Position numbers and translations under genes: made by a program
Shown: positions 21,077-31,481 of the stretch, in pieces
Position numbering within the stretch: position 1 is the first letter of the stretch
Layout of the letters: each line of letters starts with the position of its first letter
Notes under the pieces: model-generated
The model's database searches: none
What the model saw: the letters and a program-made list of their open reading frames with translations, nothing else
Told to the model about the DNA's origin: nothing
Assembly (NCBI GenBank): GCA_030068145.1
Contig: JAPJBO010000127.1
Location: forward strand, 62,001 to 126,000
DNA: 64,000 bases
Origin: Diplonema papillatum
Lineage: Eukaryota > Euglenozoa > Diplonemea > Diplonemida > Diplonemidae
Direction: 5' to 3'

Positions 21077-24000
21077 ATGCATTTAATATGGAAAGGTTCG
21101 TTCTTTATTATCAGTTGCTGGCTGGCCCGAAGCACGCAGGCAGCGTTCACTGCGGACGGATGCTCGCACGAAGGGGCGGTGTCGACAGCATCGTATGCAG
21201 CTGTGCGCTGCTGTCGGGATGGCGGCTGGTGCGACAGCGATATCGACGGCACCTGCCATGGCAAGCGGAAAAACTTCAGTGAAGCGCAGAGCATTTGTGC
21301 TGCGAAGACAGCACGTCTGTGTACGTTCGGCGAGCTGGAATCGGGGTTGTGTTGTGGAACAGGTTGCAACTACGACCATGAATTGGTTTGGTTTGACAAC
21401 TGCGTGACGAGCCCGTGCGCACACGGTAATTGCACGTCGACTGCGAAGCAGTACGAATGCACATGCGAAGAAGGATACCAGGGCAAGAACTGTGATGCAG
21501 CGATTCCGCCGAAGTTGACACGTGCCCCTACCGAGGAGCTCGAGTCGCTGCTCACACAGAACGCACAAAGCGGCAGCAGCAGCAGCAGTGAAATGTTCGG
21601 TGCGGAGAGCTTCGACGTGGTTACCGATGCCGCTGACAGGATGAAAGAGCGCATTCTGAACAGAACGGCCGAGCTGGCCACAGAGACGATGGAGGCATTG
21701 GGGATGAATGCGGCTGTGGAGCAAATGACTGGCGAAGGGGGGGGCATGCTGGAGGATCTTGAGGAAATGGCAAGGGACACGTTGATTGACGTCTTCGGAC
21801 CAATGTTCGAAAGCAACGACACGTTGGAGGTCGATGTCGATGATGTCATGGGCGACACAATGGAGAAGCTTGCCAGCTTTCTCAAGACATGCTCCGAATC
21901 ACAAGTGCCGCAACACCGGGGCGCAGTCGCGCAGGACGCGTTGGGAGATATCCTTCTGGAACTGCTGCGACGTATGGCCGTGTCCGCGGGAGAGTTCTTT
22001 GCAGAAAAATGGGAAGATTTGATGGTATGCCGTCCTTCCGAAACATACACTCAGGAGTTGAATTGCAACGATAAGATGGGAAGTAGTGGCGAGCTCTGCA
22101 AGTATTATTGTCCGAAACGTTTTGACCAAGCGCCCGCGTGCAAATAATTTCGAATGTCAGAGGGTATGGCCGGCACCGACTGCGGTTGATGGCGATACCC
22201 AGTGCGCAAGAGACGCGTATCACACAATTCACTATCTAGATCTGCTCACCATATTCACTCCACCTCTTTACAGGCAGCATCCACATACTCCGTCGGAGGC
22301 GGCTTGGCTCTACCGGCATTCTACAAGCAGTGGGGATTCACGAGGATCAACGGCGGCCTCGCAATGGACTTTGGCTACAAGTTTCCCGATGAGAAGGCGT
22401 ACTTTGGCGTTGGTGGAAAGTTGGGATTCTACAAGTATGGGGAAGAAAAGGACACCCAGTACGCGTTTATTCCGAAAGTGTCTGCAGGGGCAAAGGTCAG
22501 TTTTGACTACGGGAGGGACATGGGACCTTGCAGCTTGAGCCTCGCTTTCCGGTATCATCCCAAGTTTTTGGAAAGCAAGCACGGAAAGGGGAACACGTGG
22601 AAGGCAAGCGTTATTTTTGAACCCAGCATCACGCTGAGCATGCCGTGCGTTTGGGAAGTAGCACCTCCGGTACGCGGCGAAGACGCTTTGAAGAGGTTGT
22701 TCCGCCCTATTGGCTTGGGGCTGAATGTTGTCATGTCTGAGTTTGAAATACCTTTCTGGAAGAAGAAGAAGCAGCAAAGTACGTCGCGGAACGGAAACAC
22801 TCTCGACGACGAGGACGACGACGGATACGATGCAGACGACGAGCGGGAAGATGAGGAAACACAAGCACCTGCACCAAAAGCTGCAACAGAGGCCGCGCCA
22901 GAAGCTGCACCAAAAGCTGCACCAGAAACGACACCAGAGGCGTCTCCAGAAGCTGCGCAAGAAGCTGCACCCGAAGCTGCACCAGAAGCTGTACCGAAAG
23001 CTGCACCAGGAACACCACCAGAAGCATCTCCAGAAGCTGCGCCAGAAGCTGCACCAGAAACAATACCAGAAGCATCTCCAGAAGCTGCGCCAGAAGCTGC
23101 ACCAGAAAAAACACCAGAAGCATCTCCAGAAGCTGCACCAGAAGCTGAACAAGACGCTGCTCCAGAAGCTGCGCCTACGAAGGCACCGAAAAAGAGATAT
23201 TCTGAACACTTTCCGAGGCAGGCGCGAATGGAAGCTTCGTTGAAAATGAAGTTCTGGCCGCCGGCGTCGAATGAGAGCTCCGGCGAAAGGCGAGCGCTTG
23301 CAGCGCAAGGCTTGGATGACCAGCTGGAGCTGGTCCAAAACCTCGCCAAGGGTATAGCGACGGGTGAATACGTGACGCCGTTCTGTTTTGGGCTCTGCTC
23401 CTCCGACGACGAAGTGCCGCACGACGTACGCCGCAGCATCTCGGGACGGGCATTGGTATCGACACCTGAGTGCGGATTTGAGTTCCGCGCGAAGTCGGAG
23501 CTGATGACGTTGGGAGGGGTGGCGTACGTTCTTGCGGGTGAAGACCTGCGGTCAGTGCTCGACGAAGCAGGCATTGCCGGCCTCGGCTTCAGCGACGTCG
23601 ACATCACGATGGGAGTATCGTTGAACGGCAACGTGTTGTTCGAGGCGGTCGGAGCCCCTTCGTACGACAACGGGAACACGCTGTCGTTCCTGGGTAGCGA
23701 CCTCTTGCTTGGGGTGACAGTCGAGAAGCAGCCGTCCTACAAGCGGCTGCGGCTGACGGCCGGGATGAGCGCCGACAACTCGGGGAAGGCGTTCCGGTTG
23801 CGGGACATAGACGGGCAGTTCGGTCTGTCGGTGCACGTGCAGCTCGAAAAGTTCACAACGTCGACGTCTGCGGAGTTCAAGGTGACGCTGCCGATTGCGG
23901 TGTGCGTGGAGAACTGCGAGGATCCGGTGAAGCGGCGCGACATCTACTTTGTGGGCGAGCTGGGCATTGAGTTCAACCCGACGCCTCAAGCCAGCGGGGA

Positions 24001-26761
24001 CATCATGGCTGCGGGGTTTTGGTACAACGCGTTCGGGATGCCGTTCTTGCACGTGGGCGACATGATCCTGGGCTTGTCGATCGACTTGATGACGATGCTG
24101 CCGTCGCGGCTGGTGGTCGGAGGAGCGGCGTGCCTGGGGACGGCTGGCAACTGCGAGCAGCGTCAGGAACCGTACATCGAAGCGCGAGCGTACGTGGGAC
24201 TGAGCTGGAAGACGATGCAAGACAACTTTTTCATCGCGATGGTGTCCGAACTGACGATCGGCGGTCTGTTCGACGTGTTCAGTGACTTCGCACCCGGCCT
24301 GTCGCAGGTGAAGCCTCTGCTCGGCGGCAGCATCCTCGAGAGCGGGATTTACCCGTACGACGAGTCGAAGTGCGTGGCAGGCGCAGAACTGGACATGGAC
24401 TGCTTCGCGGTGGTGTCGCTCGCGTTCATCGACAAGGAGCTGAACTTCGGGAACGGAAACGTGGTGACGATCCCGAGCGGCGTGCAGCTGCGCGGGAAGC
24501 TGAACCTGGCCGGGTGGGAGATCCAGGTGTACTTCAAGGTCGACGAGCGTTCGCTGGTTGCGGATGTCCGAATGGATCCTATCGCTCTCAGCATCGGCGG
24601 GTTCGAGCTGCTGAAGATTGGCGAGCGACTGGAGAACGGGCACGTTGTGGGCGGGGCGAGGTTCTACATGGCGTTTGTGGCGCTACCACCGCAGGCAGCG
24701 ATCGACATCTCCGGTGCTTTGGAGATCCCCATCATCGGGGCGAGCGGCTCGGTGGCGATCTTGCTGAACGGCGACGAGTTCTCGTTCGACGCGTCAATCT
24801 CGCTGTTTTGGGGCATCCTGACGAGCCGCGCGTACGCTTCGTGGGACTGGGGTTTCAACAAGTTCGCGATGGGACTGGAGGGCATTTCGTTCGGCATTGT
24901 GAGACTGGACGAGCTGTCGTTCGCGTTCGACAAGGCGGACAGGCGCGGAGTGTTCAAAGGGGAGGTCAGCGTCCTTTGCATCGCCGGCGTGAGCATCGAG
25001 GTGGGCGTCGGACGCTCGGTGGATGATGCCTTCAAGCTGGACTTCAGCGTGTCGGCGACTCTCCTCGGCGTCACGGCGACTGTCAGTGGATACGGGGTGG
25101 TTCGGAATCCGCTTCGCAACAGCGAGTGGCATCTGTCTGTGAGCGCAAGCTTCGACCCGGCAGCGTTGCTGGAAGGTATCATGGATGCGGTGAAGGCCGT
25201 GGCCGACCTTGCGAAGAAGGCGTGGAACGCTGTGAAGGACTTCGGCGCAAAGGCTGTGGCATGGATCGGCGACACGTTAAAGGACTTCGGGAACGCCATC
25301 ATGGCCGGCGTCCAAAAGGTCGCCGATTTCTTGAACAAGCTGTTCGGTCCCACCCTGAAGAAGCTTCGCGACGCCGGGAAGAAGTTGTTGAGCGGAGATA
25401 TAGCAGGGTTCTTCAAGGATTTGGGGAGCGCCGTGGCCGGAGTTTTCACGACCAAGAAGTACAGAAACCACAAGAAGGCGGTTCTGCTTCCCGGCCACCC
25501 ACTGTGTATCCCCCAATTATCGTCCATCTATGGGGTGGTTTGCCGACCGGACGAGTACAATTGTCCTCACATACTCGAATCGTGGGAAGAGAAGACGTGT
25601 GGACCAGCTGGATTGGCGTGCGGCAAGTGGAAGTCTAGGTCGCGGATCATCCGGGATGTGAAGTGCCTGGAGCGAAGGGCACGAGATGTTGTGAAAGCGG
25701 AGGAGATTGCGGAAGACACAGCCGAATTGGAAGAGGACTTGGCGAAGTCGGAGGAGAACAACCCCGGGTACGCAGCGGTGCTCAACGGCGAAAAGATCCC
25801 GGCGCCGCGCATCAACGACGTCGGCGGGAACTTCGTGACTTCCGGCGGATCTTTGGCGACCACACGAGTCGAGACGACGTTCGCCGGCGGGGTGCGTGCA
25901 CTGGCTGGGAAGGGAGGTTCGGGTGTGGAGGCGACAGAGACATCGTTCTCTGCCGATGCCGGGCTCGACTACGGCTCCCCGGAAGCGTTCGAAAGCTCGC
26001 TGCTCTCCGCCAAAGACTCGATCGCCAAGCAAGCAGGCGACAAGGCACTCAAGAACCAAGCTGGGGTGGACCCAGCACTCGAGCAAAAGTTGGGGCAACT
26101 GGATGCCCAGAGGAAGGCTGCAGGAGGGCACTCGGGAGCTGCGTTGGACGTTTCAGAGTTTGCGGCACCTGTTCTTGGTTCCGCACGGCCATTGACGGAA
26201 GTGTGTGTTGACGACGGCGACACCTCCTTTTCGGGGTCGTTTGCCGACACGGCTCCTCCTTTGGAATACACGGATCCGCTTTGCAAACGGGCATCGGTGC
26301 AATTGATCGCCGACGAAGAGATGGACGAGCCTCCTGCGGCAATGGGGGGAAGCTACGTGTGCGGCTCGACGTTTGTCATGTTAGTCTGGCAGGCAAAGTA
26401 CGGTGCTGACTGCGGTCGGATGACAGGCAACGTCGTGGAACAGATCGTGACGGTCCTCCCTCGCGAGATCGAACTTGTCTACGCTCCGGGAGCCGCTACA
26501 GTCACCGTCGACGACTTCGAACAACCGTCGGAGAACAGCATGTGGATCCCGGAGTGGCACGCGGGATGCTCCATGCCAATCTCTTTTGACTGGGAAGATG
26601 TTGTTGTGTCGTCGAGTTGTGGAAGGCAGGAGGTCCAGAGGACGTGGACAGCGATGCTTGACTTCGACGACACGAGTGTTGACACGCAGATGTGCACACC
26701 ACCGCCGACAAACTCTTACGTGCAGCAGCTTACGGTTGTGAACCCGTCTGCGGTTTGTTGA
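21077..26761 (+). CDS. Very large secreted or surface Cys-rich/EGF protein of unknown function, two exons
   Basis: The start is ATG 21077, giving MHLIWKGSFFIISCWLARST as a signal peptide. Exon 1 is 21077-22024 (316 codons) and exon 2 is 22274-26761; donor GTATGC and acceptor CTCTTTACAG, phase 0, give 1811 residues. The donor is the best fit, not proven. The order is: a Cys-rich domain (AVRCC ... RLCTFGELESGLCCGTGCNY); one EGF repeat (CVTSPCAHGNCTSTAKQYEC ... C); a Ser run and acidic helices with N-glycosylation sequons; a beta-rich Gly segment (FGVGGKLGFYKYG); a basic KKKK/acidic patch; about 25 AAPEAAPE-type repeats; a long beta-rich region; amphipathic helices (AVKAVADLAKKAWNAVKDFG and on); a Cys region; and an end like CGRQEVQRTWTAMLDF ... 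QLTV, resembling cohesin-fold adhesive repeats. It is secreted with no obvious C-terminal anchor. No full-length family is recognised. Confidence 0.7.
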
Positions 26762-28575
26762 AGACGTGAGAACGGGTTACATGGTTTCAGCGGCTTACAT
26801 GACACCAACCGATTCAAGTCGTATATTCTTGCAAATGGTTGACGGTGATGGTCCGTTGCTTCGTTCATGCAAACCCCAACTCCGATCTTGTTTCACTTCT
26901 GCTACGTTCAAACAAATACACGATGGCGAGATCGGGTTTCCAGTTGTTTTAGTTTCCCCGTAGTTTCTCGCTGCTGTTGCTACATCCACTGCAACGACGC
27001 CTATTTTTATTTTATTTATTTTTTTTTTTTTTTTGCGACAACCAATTTCTGCTTCCCTGGAGAAAGCATTTGTCACAGCTAGCTGTTGGCAGCGGTTTAA
27101 CCAAAACACATGGAGGTTCAATCGCACAAACAAACCTTCTCAACTGAGTGAGAGTGCTCTGAGAATGACGTGTGGCCAGACTCTGTCTCAAGGGGTAAGG
27201 TGGCAGCAAATCGATGTGCACCAGTCGACTATTTCCTTTGGCGTTTCAACACACGTCAGTACAAGCCTTGTCGTAAGTACAAGAAAAGCCGAGTACGGTG
27301 GACGAGTGAAGGAGACCGACTTCCCAAAGAAACTGGTATGGGGCACCGGCTCCGGATTTTCGCCGCTGTGGATGTCAGGAGTGATAACTTCGGGCTTTGT
27401 GACGACCCGGTTCGTGGATTGTGAAGATGATGAAATATTTTGCAAGTACGAAAGTCATGCTCGGCCGGGGCAATGATTGTCTCCTTGCACTTCCACTCCG
27501 CGCCGGTGACTCCTTCTCATTAAGCCGCGTGCACATTTTTGTTCCGAGACATCCTCTCCCGAAATCGGAATCAATTCTAATCAAGAGCTGTATCGCTCAA
27601 GTCTTTCGTGCTGTAACGACACTTTTGACCTCGTTCTTTCCCCTTGGCGGCAGGTGGCCTCCGGGACGTCCTTTCGATGGTGTTACGGCGACTTTTGCAG
27701 GTCTTCCGACCTGGTAAAACGTTGCATCTTTCACACCAGAAGAAGGGCCCGTGCAGCGCTCCGTCACCTTGGTCCGTTCATGTAGTAGTAGATTCACTGC
27801 ACGTTGTGCAGAGGAGGGAACAAGTCACTTCTGGAGAAGTTATATCCGGGTTATGGCGACTCGATGGATTATCTGCAAATTGCAGAGAGGACGGGAACAA
27901 ATGACTTCTGGAGAAGTTAGGAAAGAGGAGCCTGCGGAAAACTCGGGTCTGCAGACGTCAAGAAGTTCGGCGGTAAAAGTCCGCTGCTAATCATCGGGGC
28001 GCAGTGAGCAGTTCGGTGCCGGAATGTGGAATGGAACTGCGTTTCTGCTGACAAAAACGCGATTCTCAGCGTCGGGTCTCGCGGAAAGCATCCATCCATC
28101 TGCCGAAAACGAACGAGGAGTTCCTACCGCAGAACCTCCCAAGCAACGTAAAGCCAGCCATATTTCTTTTTTCTCTGGCAACGCATATTTGAGACCGGGA
28201 GTTTTTAATGCCGCCGCCTTTGCGCAGCAGTGTTTCTGACCTTTGGCCATGTGCGCACTGGTTTACACAGCTGCCTTTCGCGACGAGGTGGAATCGAAGA
28301 AGACACTGACAAAAACGAGGAGCTGTGTTCCTCTGCGTCCAGTCGTTTACTTTGTTCCGCTCACACTTTAGGTTGCGGAGAAGATGTCTATCGGAGAAGA
28401 TAACGTGCTCTTGCACCTGCCGTGCGGGTTTGCTGTTGATTGCCATCACACTCACTCCTCGGCCGCGGGCAATGCACATCTTCCCACTTCCATCCCGCCC
28501 GTGACACCCGTTCTTCTTCCTCACCGGTACTTCCTGAACATCGGGAGGCATCCATAATCTTCCTCTCTGGGTTTG
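26762..28575. other. Spacer without a recognisable gene
   Basis: A T22 run at about 27010-27034 suggests a poly(A)-tailed insertion on the minus strand. The stretch 27110-27165 (GAGGTTCAATCGCACAAACA, AACCTTCTCAACTGAGTGAG) is the inverted partner of 36320-36365. The ORF at 27033-27476 is open but shows no known motif. Two short similar blocks (GGGAACAAGTCACTTCTGGAG and GGAACAAATGACTTCTGGAG) occur at 27817 and 27894. Confidence 0.5.
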
Positions 28576-28579
28576 TTTA

Positions 28580-28765
28580 AGCATGCTAGGAAATACTTGA
28601 GGAGGCTGCCAGTTGCGAAAACTAACAGGATAGTAGTGCTGCAGTGTGGTACTCATCCGATGATTCCCCACTGTCGCAACAATATTCCAATCTCAAACGA
28701 GGTGAATGTGTACACGAAACAAAGGTAATCTGGGGTCAGTGGCGGGCGTAAGCGTTCAACAAAAA
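28580..28765. repeat. Dispersed repeat of about 190 bp, copy 1 (partner at 52.6 kb)
   Basis: CTTGAGGAGGCTGCCAGTTG, CCCCACTGTCGCAACAATAT, TCCAATCTCAAA, ACACGAAACA and GGGCGTAAGCGTTCA occur in the same order at 52600-52765. That second copy ends about 90 bp before the aminotransferase start codon. Confidence 0.9.
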
Positions 28766-28799
28766 ATTGCACTCAATAGAAAAGCCCCACTTTGTAGTC

Positions 28800-30380
28800 G
28801 TATTGTTTTTCCCCTCTAGCCTCCGTCGAAATGAGCACAAGGCAGCCCCTCAAGTATTTCTGATTCCTTCTCTCTCGGAAGATCAGCGCGAAGCGATGGC
28901 AACGAGAACACAAGAAGACGACAGGAGGGTCGGAACCGGGCCCTGAGAAGCCCGCTGTCTGTCAATAGGTTAACTTGTGCTGTCTTGTTCGTTTGGGAAC
29001 GGCCAGCGCGGCTGGCGGTGACCCCCGTCCCTGTCACTTCCCGGCCAGCCACTCCGAATAGAGCCTGGCTCTCGTAAAGGCAGCGCGCTAGGGATGGCAA
29101 CGAGAACACGTATAGGTGGGTGGGAAGAGGCTCTGGACTGCTAAGGCGTGACTACCCGCACGCTTTGGGACGTGTTTCATGTGTTCTCTCTCCTTCTGTG
29201 TCAGCGCGATAGCCATGACCTTTTTTATTTTATTTCCCGTCCCCCCGCCTTCTGACTTGTTTCATGGTGTTTCTCGCGTTTTCTCCCTCTCGCGTCCTGC
29301 TCCCTTTCAGCCGAACCAGGCTTGAACGACCTTCGCACCTTTACCTTCACCGTGCGCGCTTGTGCTTCTCGCGATTGGTTGGCGCGTCTAACAACAGCAG
29401 CCAACGAGTCAATTACCCCACCATGTGCCCGCCGAGCCTCCCCGCGAACGACAGGGAAAAACCGCGACCGGCACCCGCGGAGGTCGACCGACTGAGGAGA
29501 CTGTGGATGACCAAAACCGAGCGCTCACGTCGGCAAGCATTGAGGCGGTGGCACTCGTCTCCGCGCTATTTCACCCGTCGTCCGAAAGCCTGCCGCTCGG
29601 CTGCCGTGCTGCGGCGTCCGTCCCCCGCACAGCTGTGTTCCGTAGCGTGCCCAAATCTCCCGTCTCGCTGACGGCGAAATGTCGACGACCTCCGAAGACG
29701 CGTTCAAGGCGGCTCTGAGACTGGGTGCTTTAGAGTGTTTGGAGCCGAGCGCGGCTTATCTCGGGGATATCGCGAGGGATGCTTGGACCCCGGCCAGCTG
29801 AGGGAGTTGGGAGTGATGGGCACGTCGCCGTCTCGCAGAGCGTCGTGCTTCCCGCGTTGACGGGTGCCGAAGAAGTCCGGCGGTTGGTCGTCCCACGCTC
29901 GCGCCTCAGCACCCACCATGTGCCTGCCGAGCCTCCCCCGCGAAGGACAGGGAAACCGCGAAGTGGCAGCCCGGCACCCGCAATGGGGCATGTCAGAAGA
30001 GGAGATGACGAGATTGCCTGACACCCTATCACCCGACGTTAGCTACCTTACTACGCGTTGGGAAGTCGACGGCCCGAGAAGGGTAAGCCGCTGGCCTGGA
30101 AAGCTAGCAGGCCTGCTCGGCTCGCTAGCCTTGCCTCTTTCCAGGTGGAGCCGCGCTTGAGCGGGGCAGGTGCCTAGTGGCGTTCCCGGCCGCCGAGTAA
30201 GGCAGGTCGAGAGATAGATGCGGGCGACGCATCACTGGTGAGTGCACAACTTTGCATGCCGACGTGAAAGAGAATTACGTTCTACTGGGACGAGAGTCCG
30301 CATCTTTTGTCGACAAGGGCTTCAGAGGCGGCCTGATCGAATGAACACCGGGGTTCAGCATCACTTCATCCTCATAGCGC
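28800..30380. other. Spacer with a 500-bp-spaced duplicated ORF start
   Basis: CACCATGTGCCCGCCGAGCC at 29420 and CACCATGTGCCTGCCGAGCC at 29917 begin two similar stretches that then diverge. Short open frames follow (for example EAVALVSALFHPSS, and RLPDTLSPDVSYLTTRW). GATGGCAACGAGAACAC also recurs at 28895 and 29093. This could be the wreck of a duplicated gene, but I recognise no protein. An inverted repeat, GCTAGC ... GCTAGC, lies near 30100-30128. Confidence 0.35.
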
Positions 30381-30389
30381 TTCAGACTC

Positions 30390-30935
30390 TCCTCGGAGCT
30401 CCATCCGTTTTTCTGAACCAGGTCCGCTGAGTTCCCGCAAAGGACGTAGCTCTGCGCTCGTCCCTTCCTGAGTGAGTTCCGGAAAGTACAGCTGACGCTT
30501 GCGTCCATCCTGGGAATCCCCGAAGCCTGTCTGTCCCAGAAGCCGATAAAGTCCCTTTCGGAACCGGCCGGGGTGGGTCTTGACCCAGGAGTTCACCCCA
30601 GGTGCTTGCTGCCACGTACGGACAGATGGCGTGTCTCCCAAATCGCTCGGGCTCCCCGATCGCCTTCATGGCAACAGTTCTACCGATAACCTGCTGGTCG
30701 TTCTTCCTCCTGCACACTCGGACTGACGCACCCTTCTGGACGTCGTCCACCATCATGTCCGCTTCGACGAACTCGCTCACCCGCATGAGAAAGAAGAACA
30801 TGACTACGCTCGCAGACGACTTCGTGGTCTTCCTTGCCGCCAACGCCAGTTTTCCGATCATCTCTGTCCCGATTGGCCAGCAGTCTTACTCTTCGGCTCC
30901 TCTCTTGAGCGACTGGTTGACGAACTTCAGGTAGT
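30390..30935 (-). mobile_element. Fossil of a tyrosine-recombinase element, minus strand
   Basis: On the minus strand, blocks FFFLMRVSEFVEADM, CRRKNDQQVIGRTVAM and ICPYVAASTW match tyrosine recombinases of DIRS-like or Crypton-like elements (LxRVSEF and the K-T/N-D strand region). It is related to 15330-16010 but inverted relative to it. The copy is broken and partial. No flanking terminal repeats are identified. Confidence 0.55.
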
Positions 30936-30936
30936 C

Positions 30937-31010
30937 TTGGCGCAAGTGGGCGCTGGGCGCCGTGCTGGCGGTCGCCACCGTCGTGGTGGCGGCCCAGCGG
31001 GGGATTCTTC
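30937..31010 (+). pseudogene. 5' echo of the sulfotransferase membrane anchor
   Basis: GCGCAAGTGGGCGCTGGGCG, then CCGTGCTGGCGGTCGCCACC and GTGGTGGCGGCCCAGCG, repeats 31605-31665 of the gene downstream (CGCAAGCGGGCGTTAGTCGC, CGTGCTGGCGGTCGTTACC, GTGGTGGCGGCGCAGCG). It lies about 670 bp upstream of its source on the same strand and abuts the recombinase fossil. It covers only the transmembrane segment. 31011-31398 holds no gene I can see. Confidence 0.85.
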
Positions 31011-31398
31011 AGTGGACGTTGAACAAGCTGGAGACGATCTGCGTGGGATGCCTTGCTTGCCACACATCAGGACTGATCGAAGCACTGCATACGGCAGCAC
31101 CATAGTTGAGGACGGGGAGGACGTATGAAAGATAAACCGGTCGTAGTATATGCAATTGTGAGCTTCTCATGGCCGACGACAGCAGGTGCAGAACCGAGAG
31201 CCTTGCGTTGAAGCGCTGACGTACCTTCGTTGCATGTACCTCGAATCTTAGGCTTCTAAAGGCCAGTCCCTTCCACCCTTTTCAATCTCTCCCCAAGCTA
31301 CCATCCCCCAACCTTCGAAGGCTCAAACTACCAACCTGCTATGCCACAAATACGAGAACTACGAGAAATCAGGAGCCCCACACCCCCCTTCCCCTGAA

Positions 31399-31427
31399 CC
31401 CTCTCTGCTCCCTCTCTCTTCTTCTAG
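31399..31427 (+). promoter_or_regulatory. Likely leader trans-splice (or cis) acceptor for the sulfotransferase
   Basis: A long pyrimidine tract (TCTCTGCTCCCTCTCTCTTC) ends in TTCTAG at 31422-31427, 54 bp before the ATG. In a euglenozoan this is what a spliced-leader addition site looks like. A 5'-UTR intron would look the same. Confidence 0.5.
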
Positions 31428-31481
31428 CCATTTGTGTGTGTCCTTGCCTCCACGCGGCACCGCACAGCACAGCGCCAAAGC

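Noticed and set aside
22310-23679. Two 370-residue minus-strand ORFs opposite the Pro-Glu-Ala repeat
   Set aside because: Antisense of a coding repeat (FWCSFWRCFW and ASGAASGDAS patterns), not independent genes.
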